A DNA stretch of 64,000 nt from Phlebotomus papatasi (taxonomy: Eukaryota > Arthropoda > Insecta > Diptera > Psychodidae), in NCBI RefSeq assembly GCF_024763615.1, contig NC_077222.1:52080001-52144000 (forward strand). The letters are read 5' to 3'. A program made the position numbers and the translations under genes. A model generated the notes under the pieces. It made no database searches, was not told where the DNA came from, and worked only from the letters and a program-made list of their open reading frames with translations. This document shows positions 33,701-45,700 of the stretch, in pieces (position 1 is the stretch's first letter; every line of letters starts with the position of its first letter).

Positions 33701-36700
33701 TTTATGGAACTTAAAATGTCTTAGCTAAGAACGAAGATTTCAAGATTTTCCACACTTAACGAAACGTCACTTCTGACAAATATCTTCATTTCTCTGTTGA
33801 ATTTGTTGAAATTTCGTCATATAAATTAGGAAAATTAATTATAGGACGTATTAAAGACTTAATAAAATGCCATAAACGGGAGTACAGGAAGTGCAAACCA
33901 AACTTGTGACCTGTGATAAACCAAGGAATGCTTATGTAAGATGTGATTATTTTGCAGGTATCCTCAGGGTGGTGTACATCGATTTATACATCTAGAAATA
34001 CGTACCATTTAGATTAAAGACAGTATTCTTCAAAGTAATTCTCTTTTTGTACCATTTCTTATAGAAATATTCCTCATCAATAGTCATTTCCATATGAAAC
34101 TCTTAATTGTTACTGTCTTGAAAATTCTAAGCACCTCCGATAGGTTTTTGGAATTATTTCAAGAAAACAAGAAATTTGACGTCTTGAAATCTTGAAATAT
34201 TGGAAACATAAATGCAAATCTTGATATCCATACGGTTTGTGTCTTGGACTTCAAGATTCCAAAAAATTTTACAGATTTGATATCTTGATCTTAATGTTTT
34301 GATTTCAGAATACCAAAATCTTGAAATTTTCTTGATCTTAATCTTGGTCTCAGAATTGAGGCTAATATTTCAAGATGTCAAATTTATTATTTTCTTGAAA
34401 TAATAAATAAATAATAAATTCTAGAACCACTTGGAGGTGCTTGGAATTTTCAAAATATTAACAATTTGAAGAATTTCATATGGAAATGACTATTGATGAG
34501 GAATATTTCTATAAGAGATAGCACACAAAGAGAATCACTTTGAAAAATACTGTATTTGATCTTGTAATTGTAATTTAATCGAAATGGTATAGGTATTTCT
34601 AGATGTACATATCGAAGCACACCACCCTGAGGATACCTGCAAAATATTTACATCTTGCATAAGCATTTCTTGGTTTATCTCAGGTCACAAGTTTGATTTG
34701 CACTTCCTGTACTCCTGTTTATGGCCTGTCATTTATTCTTTAATACGCCCTATAATTGTTTTCCTAATTTGTATGACGAAATTTCAACAAATTCAACAGA
34801 GAAAAGATGGTATTCGTCAGAAATGACGTTTCGTTAAGTGTGGAAAATCTTGAAATTTTCGTTCTTATGCTAAAACATTTTAAGTTCCTTAAATACTTCG
34901 CGTCAGATTACGAAATCTTGATTTTGGAAATATTTGACAGCTTCAAATTTTGATTTTGATTTTGGTCTTAGAATTGAGGCCAATGCCAGAAAAATTCCTG
35001 AGCATTACAGATCGAATGCACAGCCCATCAACCCATTGACTCTTGAACAAGAGAATTTTACTACAACCCTAGAACTTTAACTCTGTAGCATATCCTAAAT
35101 AAAATCCTGACTATTTTTGGAAATGGTAGATATAACTACTTCTAAATTGATTAAAATTTGAATAACTAAGTAATTTTATTTAATAATTTTGGTTTCTACA
35201 TATTGTGAAAAATTTACTTCAAAATGGAGCTTTTTGACATGATTTTCTTCAAAATACTTAATTTTGATGAAAATTTATCACAAGCATGCTTAAAGATTTT
35301 ACAAGGAGGGCTCTTTCTCATGTGTTCGAACAAAATCAAATCGATCCTTTGCAAAAGGATCGATTTGATCCTTTTATTTTTACCAGTGATTCGGGAGCAC
35401 TCCTAGAATGGAGTTGGATAAGTAGTTGCAGCTCTTCCGGTGTTCGCCAGAGAATTCGTTTCTTTTCAAAAAGAAAGACTTCGAATTTTTACCAAAGCTT
35501 TCGACCCTTGGTGTGGGTCTTCCTCAGTGGGTCAATTAAAGTCGTTTTACAATTTGAATTTTCGTCTGTCGTCTGCTAACCATTACACTTTGCCACTTAA
35601 ACATTTATTTGGGACTTTTTTTCACTAGTATTTTATTTTAATTTATTAATAAGAATCTTTTTTCGCTATTGGCGTTCTCTACGTTGGACGTTCTCTACGT
35701 TGGACGGTCTTTGTTCAGTTGAACAAAGACAAATTTTATTTTAATTTATTAATAAGAATCTTTTTTCGCTATTGGCGTTCTCTACGTTGGACGTTCTCTA
35801 CGTTGGACGGTCTTTGTTCAGTTGAACAAAGACCGTCCAACGTAGAGAACGCCAATAGCGAAAAAAGATTCTTATTAATAAATTAAAATAAAATACTAGT
35901 GAAAAAAAGTCCCAAATAAATGTTTAAGTGGCAAAGTGTAATGGTTAGCAGACGACAGACGAAAATTCAAATTGTAAAACGACTTTAATTGACCCACTGA
36001 GGAAGACCCACACCAAGGGTCGAAAGCTTTGGTAAAAATTCGAAGTCTTTCTTTTTGAAAAGAAACGACTTCTCTGGCGAACACCGGAAGAGCTGCAACT
36101 ACGTAGAACTGGCCAGATACACATTGAATGGAGTTGGATAAGTTCATTATTACTGCTCGAACTTAATAGAGAGCAGTTATATGTGGAGTCCAGAGGAAAA
36201 ATGGCACATGTCCTATGGTTAAAGCATAGGATATGTGTCATTTTGCCTCTGAGCTCCACATATAATCGATTTTTTTTTTCAATTTCTTACTGTCCTGGAG
36301 CTTAAAGTCATAAAAGATATCAACTTCCGGTGTTCGGTGATCCTCAATAAAAAAAAAAACAATATCTCCAGAAGTTTTTTTTTTATTTTCCCCTCAACCC
36401 CCTCCAATCCTTCCAAAACTATGTTTTTTGGCTTATTTCGAAAACGGATTTTACAATTTCTTTTATTTGTGGATATGTTTTGTAGGATATCCAGGTAAAC
36501 ATTTCGTCCAAACACACATATAACCTAAAAAAATCGCTATCCTAAATTTTTGAAGGAAAAAGTTTAACTGATTTGAAAGGCGTTTTTCTCAAAACCGATT
36601 TGGTTAAATTTGGATTTTTTAGAAAGGTTTTGAAATCAGTAATGAATCGGTTAAATATCCGTAACTGACTTATCTTTTTCGTAGGGTAAATGTCCTAATT

Positions 36701-39700
36701 CAAAACCATTTTCAGACGCTTTAACTTTTTCAGAAGATTCAACACATTAAGTTCATATTTTTTTATGAAGAGAATTACATAAATTTGCTCCTTGACTCTT
36801 CTAGAATGTTATTGTTTAGTGAAAATTCTTTAAATATATTTGAAAACTTCTTAAATACAAGAAAAATGCGCGAATGTAAAATGCTTCTATTGGAAACATA
36901 TTAATCCAAATGGAGACAAGGGAAAGTTTCTAATTGGAGACAAACAGTGTGAGTGAAACCGCGACGAAAGGGTTCCAAAACCTTATTGAGTTGCTCTTGA
37001 GTGCAGGATTTGCTTTTATTCCTGGTATTTTCTCCTTTCCCATCTAAAACAATAAGAAAGTCTCTCCAAAGAAATCATATTTCCGGGATTTCCTATTGAA
37101 GCATTTGCAGACACTTCAGAAAAACCCTTTTTGTTCACGAAATAGGTAATTATTTCATTTGAAAATTTCACGTACCGTTAACAATAAAGATTAGCACTTA
37201 ATTTAACTAAAATTAGCCAGAAATATGACATAAATGTTGAACAAAACGAATAAACAACAGTCACCTCATTGTGTTTTTCATTGGAAACCATGGTCGATCG
37301 ATGAAAAATTCGATGGTGAAAAGGTACACTTTTAATTTTTCTGACTAATTAACAAATTAAAATTTGTGAATATGAATGGATTTTCGCTTTATTTGAAGCA
37401 AAATTAACTAATTAATGGGACTGAGTTATAGAAAATATATAAATATAGTAATTTAGTACTGTATTTATCAAGAAAAAAGTGACGTTTCCATTTGGAATAG
37501 CGAAAAATTTCCATTTGAAGCAGATTTTGAATTAGCTTAATTTACCCTAATTACATTTTTGTATGTCCGTATGCTTCTAACTCATACCAGAAGATTCTAG
37601 AATGATAATTTCTTTACCAATTTTTAATTTTGAAATCGTTTTGTGATTTATGAATCAATTTTACTAGTAAACACTAAAGGACTATGCGAAAATCTAATTC
37701 ACGGAGAGCTGTACCTCGTGAATTCGAGCATTCCGCAAAGCTGGCATGCTTTGCCATCATTCTTTCAGTTTATTATTAAAAAATTAAAAAAATAAAATAT
37801 ATTTTTTTAGAATGCAAATTTGGAGCTATCCTGTGTAATTTTATGTTCATAAATAAATAGAATTTAATTGAATACGGCTCGTCTATTTTTTTTTTATTTC
37901 TCGAAATTTCCACCTTTTTACTCATGGGGAATCAAATTTCCGAAAAATCTTTACAAATCAGACGATTTCTAAGACATGATGTCATTCTATTTGTCCATTT
38001 TATCCGTTTGACCGTGAACAGACCTAAGAAGCCAAACGATTAGAGATAAAGACTTGGGATCTTCAAGAAACCCTACCTCTCCAAAACTACGATTTTAACG
38101 CAATATCTCTAAAATGCATCATTCATATATTTTATTTTTGGTTACGATGCCTATCTACGCATTTTTTCCCACATAAGAAAATACCCTTGAATCATTCCTA
38201 ATAATGATTTTTCAAGGTTAAAGGTAAAAATGACTCTTGGGAGTATATTTCTCAACCGATTGGGGCAAGTTTGGGCGCGTTGGAAAGGTCTTGGAATCTC
38301 TAACAAATCGGAATCTTGTCAAATCGGTTAAGTTTATGAACCGATTAACCGATTAACGTTATGAAGCGACTAATTTTAAATTGTGAAACAACTTTGAAGA
38401 TAAAGGTCAAAGTTGTACAGGCTTTCAGACTTAAGGGCCTTGACAGACTTGAGGATTAGCCGAGAGACGACTTAGCGTTATTGTATTTGAAATAATAGTT
38501 ATACCACATTTCTATCATTTTCCACTAAGCCGTCTCTCGGCTTAAGTCGTAAGTGTGTCTAGGGCATAAGACTTAGCCATATGGCTTAATTGTTCTAATT
38601 TATTATCAATCACGATTTTTAGAAAAAAATATAACTTAGGATTGGATTATTAAAGATAAATAAGCTATTAGGTTCTCAAAAAGCAATAAAATTGCTCGCT
38701 ATTCTGGATTTTGAGACCTTTGGGAACTGGGCTAAACCTCTAGTCTAAAGATCGCTTTAGACGTTTTGTCACGTCAATTTTTCTTTTGCAGATTTCAAGC
38801 ATTGCGAGAAGTCTTTTACACTTCATCAACCCTTCCTCTTTCATGTAAGTTTTTAAAGTGTTATCATATATAATTTTGTCATATAATTATTTCAACACAA
38901 TTTACGAGCAATCAACAAATTGAACTACATTTCAAAATTGCGAAAATTTCACAGTCGATAAAATTAACAACATCGTATATACACACAATATAGTGGAAAA
39001 AAATATATAATTGTTCTACAACATTTTATGCGGGATTTTCTTTCCTGATAACACACCTCTTAATTTTCTCAACAACATTTTTCATTAGAAACATATTGTT
39101 AATTAGGAAAAAAAATGTGAAAAATGAGTGCAAAATTGAATTGTTAAGAACTACCAAACAAATTACTACGAAAAAAATTTTAGTTCAGCAAAAAATCAAA
39201 TGAAGAAAAAAAATACACACATCAAACATTAACTATGAATGACAAACGAGGGACAGAGAATTGATAAGAAAAAAAAGAAAACACACTTACTGATGTCCAA
39301 AAAAGTGTCGAAGGAGTTGTGAAGATGTTTATTGGGATATTTGTTAGTGAATCCATCACCATTGGATGCAAAAGCATTGGAGGAGATTGTATGGAAATTA
39401 TCAAAGACAGACCAATCAAATGATCCATCATTGAGATTGCAAGATGTTTGATTATTCGATGGATTGATGTTTATTAGATGACCCATAGTTGATGGTCCAA
39501 TATCACAATCAGCCAAAATATCATCAGCAGGAGTTTCATGGGACGTCACAGAGCATGAAGAGGAGGAATCAAGGTTTATTTTATCAAGATTAGCCACCAC
39601 CACTAGTTGTTCTAGGTCCAATAGTAAAGTGTGTGCTTGTGACGCTGGATCAATTACAAGAAGATGATTTTTGTTTTTTTCATATTCATCCATATTTTTT

Positions 39701-42700
39701 TTTGTTTTTTTGTTTTAGCAGAGAGGAGAAAGATTAAATTTTGAGAGAATAAAAAAATATTCAATTACAGATTCTGATTTAAAAAAAAATAATAAATAAA
39801 CAAAAAGATAAAAAAATGGTTTTTAGAAAAATAAAATGAAAGATTAAAAACGAATTTTTGGGTGATGTTTCTTTTATTATCTTGTGGATATAAATATAAT
39901 TACACTGTGCAACAATTTTAAACTTTTTTTTTTGTCCCTGGGTTCTCATGCTATTTTTTCTATTGCTAGGGTCAAATGATTTTTGGAAAATACTTATCAT
40001 TTTGATTTCATTTGGTTTTTGCGCCTAGAATCTAGGCAAAATTGTTTTTGCCGTATTTTGATACTTGGATGCCTATATCTCTGATTCTGATGAACTGATT
40101 TATTTCTCACTATGGAACAATTTGTTGTCCTTTAGATGCCCGATAAATCCTCTGAACAGATGAAGTTCGTACAACTGACACCAGGGGCGCTGTAGTCTCA
40201 TAAATGTCAGAAAACATGGAAAAATTGAACTTTATAGCAACTTTAATGAAAAATATCTCGAAAACTAGGACTGTCCCTAGCAATCTGTTTTGTGGATTTG
40301 ATAGAGAATTTAATCAGCTACATTTTCGTCCATGTACAACTTTTCTCTCAGATTATTTTTTAACCTCGATATTGAGGTTCAAACGAAAATATGAGCATTC
40401 AGCCAACTAAATAAACCCTTCACAATTTCGAGTGTCATTGTTTTTTTCCTCGCAATTAGGCAGTACAAGCTTTTATTATATTATTTAATACTTAAATATC
40501 GATATTATGGTGATTTTTATATGACATTTTAAATTTTTAAATATTATTTTATTACTTGGAAACTTGTATAAAACTTTAACGTATGTGGTATACATAAAGT
40601 AACAATTACAAGTTCAAAAACTAGTTTTAGATTTATTTCGACGAAAATCACGTAATTATAAGGTTAAAATTGTAGGATTGTAGATAAATGTAGGACATTT
40701 TTTTTAAAGAATTATAATAAGAAATGAATTTAGAAAAAGGATTTTTTGCAAAGTTTTCCATATGTAACTGGTATGTAAAAGGTAAAATAGATATACTTAT
40801 TGATTCTAAAACGTAAATTTAACAAGAAATATTCTTTGAAATATTTAAAATTTTGCAATATGCAGTTAATATGCCTTTTTTGTAATAGTCTTTTGAGATT
40901 GAAATAACACTGAAATCTTACTGAAGATATTGTTTGAGTTATTACCTTGTATTATATCTAAACACATTTTATAAAGAAATAAGTATTAATAAAGTCCTAC
41001 AATTGTAAGAAAAGTGAAAATAATACTCTGGGTTATCTAAACTTGAAAAGAAAAAGTCAAAATATGCGAAATAGTTAAGTTTTTCTTTAGTTGGCTGAAT
41101 GCTCATTTTTCGTTTGAACCTCAATATCGAGGTTAAAAAACAATCTGAGAGAAAAGTTGTACATGGACGAAAATGTAGCTGATTAAATTCTCTATCAAAT
41201 CCACAAAAAAGATTGTTATGGACAGCCCTAGTTTTCGAGATATTTTTGATCAAAGTTGCTAAAAAGTTCGATTTTCCCATGTTTTCTGACATTTATGAGA
41301 CTACAGCGCCCCTGGCGTCAGTTGTACGAACTTCATCTGTTCAGAGGATTTATGGGGCATGTAAAGGAGACCAAATTATTCCATAGTAAGAAATAAATCG
41401 TTTCAGCAGAATCGGAGATATAGGCACTCAAGCATCAAAAAACGGCAAAAACGGTTTTGCCTAGATTCCAGGCGCAAAATCCAAATGAAATCAAAATGAT
41501 AAGTATTTTCGTAAATCATTTCACCCTATAGTAATAGAAAAAATAGCATGAGAACCCAGGGACAAAACCATCGTTGCACAGTGTTATTAAATAAAAGTAT
41601 TAATTTGCTTTCTCTGCGAACGAAATCAAAACAAAATTGACCAGGAGGAAATTACAATACATTTTTCTGTATTCCACCAATTTTTTTCCAATCCAATTGT
41701 GAAACAATAGTGGTTACAAATTAAATAAAAATGAGAAAAAAAATAAACAAATTTATTTACTTGTATAAACTCCAATTAGTTTGCGAACATGCTATTTTTC
41801 TGAAAAGCACTCTTCTCATTATAAATGATTTTAATCGTGAATTTTAGCTCTAAAACAAATCAAATAAAACCAAAAAAAAAAACCAAAAAATAAATAAAAC
41901 CAAGAATGATATTTTGAGCAATTAAAAGTAATAGCATCACTATTGGTCACTGGATCAAAAATTCAATATGAATCTTTCTTATCCATCTTTTTGCTTTGTT
42001 AATTGATCCAGCTTGCCAAAGAATCATATTGCGCTACAATTATTCTCTTCTTTTTTTTTTTCTTTAGCGAATAAATTCTATTTCCACAGCAGCATTTTAA
42101 GAAAAAAAAACCAAATTCTCAACAACTAATTGTAGAAAACAAAAATGTGTTAGAAAAATAACAAAAAAAAGCACAACATAAACAACGGCACTCATTTCTG
42201 CATTCCGCTGTATATTTTGCCAGGGGAAAACTCTCAATGAAATGAGACAGATTTTTGTTTTGCCAGCAAAAAATGGTGTGAAACAGAAGAAAAAATGTAG
42301 AAAAGGTCGCCTCTCTCTTGAGGTGATGAAAACACAAAAAAAATGTAAAATCAAACAGTGGAAAAATGTGTGTGAGATTAGATAATGAGATGGAGAAACG
42401 CAATAAAATTGAGAGTAAAATACAAGAAAAAAAAGACAGACTCACCATCAAGAGGATTCACCAAACCCGAAGATGTCCAGTCAAATTGAGCTGCTGGCAC
42501 CTCAGATACTCCTCCTCCTCCTCCAGTAGCAGGTAAAGCCACCATTTCACTCCCATCGCGCTGCTGATTTGGTGCACTTGAGGAGGTGGATGATGCACCA
42601 GGACCAGGCTTCATCGGTTGCAGTGGACTAAAGCCCAAATTTGCAGCAAATCGTGGCATTGAACTATTCCACTTTCCTCCGTAGAGCTTCAAGATCAAAT

Positions 42701-45700
42701 CAAAAATATTTTATTGATCAAAAATTAATTTTTAGCAATAAATTCTTCAATTCACAAAATTAAATACAGTGGGACCTCGATGGAGTCAAATAATATTTCC
42801 AGGTCTGTATTGACTCTATTAGATCCATTGACACAACTGAAGTTCGAAAAACATCAATTAAAAATGTGAAATTTTAATAGAAAAGCGTATTATTTTATGT
42901 TTGTACCAGATAGGGTAAGGGCTCATAATTTTGACTAGTTTCTCATTTTGGACACTTTGAGGGTAAAATTGGACACTAAAAATAAATTGATTAAAATTAT
43001 GGATTTTTATTCCAGTATTTGATGAATAATAAATTCTATCTAAATATTTGTTCTTTTTGGAAGATTTTAACACTAAATACAGTGCCCGCTCTCTAATCCG
43101 GATCGCCGTAATTCGGACGAGTTATCGACGGTTACATTTAAAATAATTTTGGGGTCATGTTTGCATATTTGTTCAGCAATGAAAATGAATTATCCTGTGA
43201 TGTTTTTGTTTAATAAATGAAGTATAATAGCATAGAATTCTCTAATTATGTCTTCTTAATCTTTTTTAAAACTTTTATTCTAATTCTTCAAAAATACTTT
43301 TATTATATTTGCGAGACGTTGAACAAATTCAAAAAATCCATCCAGATTACGAAGCGGACATTTGTCATATTGTCTCCCAATCATCCGGATTACGAAGCGG
43401 GCACTGTACGTTAAATTTTGAATATGATTTGAGTTGAAATTGCTTTGTTGAAAATTCAGTGTGAGCAATTGATTACGAGAAATATGTCAGAACTTTGTGT
43501 TTAATTCAGTCTTTTTTAGCTGTGGTGCAGTACTAACAATTTTTCTTCGCTTTTTTTAAGTGACTTGGAACATCTATGCTTATAAGCAGACTGTACAAAA
43601 TTATGAGCCCTTACCCTACTAAACCATTTTTAATTTAACATGATAGTAGAATATTTTATTAAATTAACCCATAAATTCTACTATTGAAGATTATTGTAAG
43701 TCGTTCATTTGAGTTCAAGGTGATACTACCGGAGTCCGTAGAGTGAAAAAATGGCTTTTGACTTTATTGGAGATATACTCTATCGGGGATTGCCTCTATC
43801 GAGGTCATACTGTATTTCTTATTCTATATTTGAGGCTTAAAAACGCCTTGCAAATTACAATATCGCACAAACATTTTCAGCATTGGAAGATTTAAAAGAA
43901 AATATCCTCGAAATCTTTCTAAAATTAAATAAGTCTCAATGGCATTGAACATTACCATTTGAGGTTAAATGCAAGATTACAAGATTATCACATTTTAGTA
44001 TTGAATAGGAAAAACACTTTTGGTCGGTAAATAAGCAATTTGGTCAGTAAAAAAGTCAAATGGACTAGTAAATAATTTAAAATGATCAGTAATAAATTCG
44101 ATTTTGGTCATTAAAAGGGTTGGCAAAGCGTCCCAGGCTTTGAGAAATGCTCGAACTCGTGACTTAGATGCTATACCTCAAAAGTACTTTCGCATCATTT
44201 ACTGTTTACCGGTTCTCAACCGATTGAAACTGATTAATAAATCACTCAAAAGATCCCTTAAAATAGTTTTAAGAATAATAAAATTGATTTTCGAAAAAAA
44301 AATACTCATCTGTTTATAACCGGTTCACAACCGATTTGAACCAATTTATAAATTACACACGGCTCTTCGTTATCCGGCACTTCGTTATCCGGGTGACAGC
44401 TGCCAAACACTGGCAGTTGATGTATTCAAAAGAGCCGTGTGTACTCAGAATATTTCCCAAAATACACCTCAGGAGTAATTTAATTGAATTTCGTATAAAA
44501 ATTATTTATCGGTTATAACCGGTTCATAACCGATAGGAACTAGTTCAGTTTTATAGGAAATCCCAAGACCTTTTCAACGAGCCCAAACATGACCCAATTC
44601 ACTTGATAAATAGGCTCTTTACACTCAATCCCGGGATTATGCACATTTTCGGGACCGAAAAAAAAACGCGCGAAATGGCATTACGCATCGAGAAAATTTG
44701 CATACCCTCAGGGGTTTTCTTTTGAATAAATCAGCCATAGAAAGAATTTCGCGCGGAGTAAAAGTAGGTCAAACAAAAAGATTCAACTGTTTAATAGAAA
44801 TGCATTAACAAACAGTACTTTTTGGCCAGAGTTCTTCAATAAATGGTTAGAATATTTAAAAAAAAATTACTTTAATAAAAGAAATTAAAGTTTTATTCTG
44901 AAAAAGTAGCAAAATGTTTTCAAATTGCCCGCGTCGCAACATAGTATATATTCAGGGGAATTTCAAAAATGATTTCATAAATTGACTCCCAAGGGTAGGC
45001 AAACTTGCATAATTGTATGTGCATAATTCCGTCAGGTGCATAATCCCGAAGTACTTAATGCCGCGACTGAGGGTAGTGTCTTTTTAATCTTTGACCTTGA
45101 AAAACCTTTATAAGGGATTATTCAACGGTATTTTAGTCTAAGGACGAAATGTCCGCCTGGATAATCTCTAAAACATATCCAAAAATGAAAAAAAATAGCA
45201 CAATGCGTTTTCAAGCAATCCCAAAAAAACACGTTTTGGAGGGGAAGGGGAGCGGTGGGGAGAAAATGAGGAGCATGTTAACGATCCTTGGGTCGTTTTA
45301 TGGGGGGATCCCCCGAGGGTCCCAAGTCGCTATCTCTAACCGTTTGGCTTCTAGAGCTGGTGACAGTCGGATGGACAGACGGACAAACAGCGTGACGACA
45401 TTTCTTGTCAGAAATCGTCTTGTCGGAGAAACAAGCTACCCATGCACCTCCGAAATTTCTAATTAGCTCAGTTTTATAGGAAATTTACCGCTCTACAACT
45501 CTGTGAAAGTCATTTTCTTCTATTTTGTAAGGAAATACATTTATCGAGCCGTTTTCTAAAAGGCAATTTTGTGACCATTCTCAAAAATGGTTTGCACAGA
45601 ATTTTTAAGGTATGGGATATTATCACATTTTGATTCCCTTTATTACGGGATTCCGTAAATTAAAAAAAAACATAGGGGAGACTGGGGCAAAATTTGTCAA

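Larger units (their letters stand above)
42765..43814. mobile_element. Outer TIR element CAGTGGGACCTCGATGGAG (host of two nested elements)
   Basis: TA-CAGTGGGACCTCGATGGAG at the left and TCGAGGTCATACTG-TA at the right. It contains the TA-flanked element 42911-43618, itself interrupted at 43078. Without the insertions its own length is about 340 bp. Confidence 0.8.

Noticed and set aside
35286..36259. ORFs of 60-104 codons sharing the sequence SKRKTSNFYQSFRPL
   Set aside because: They are the same DNA in the two arms of the foldback element; no domain and no coding signal beyond openness.
39645..39693. ATG at 39693 with good context as an alternative aftiphilin first exon
   Set aside because: The acceptor at 39645 gives a join to exon 3 that reproduces the aftiphilin NPLD-AS sequence, so the upstream 49 nt are more simply intron; kept only as an alternative.
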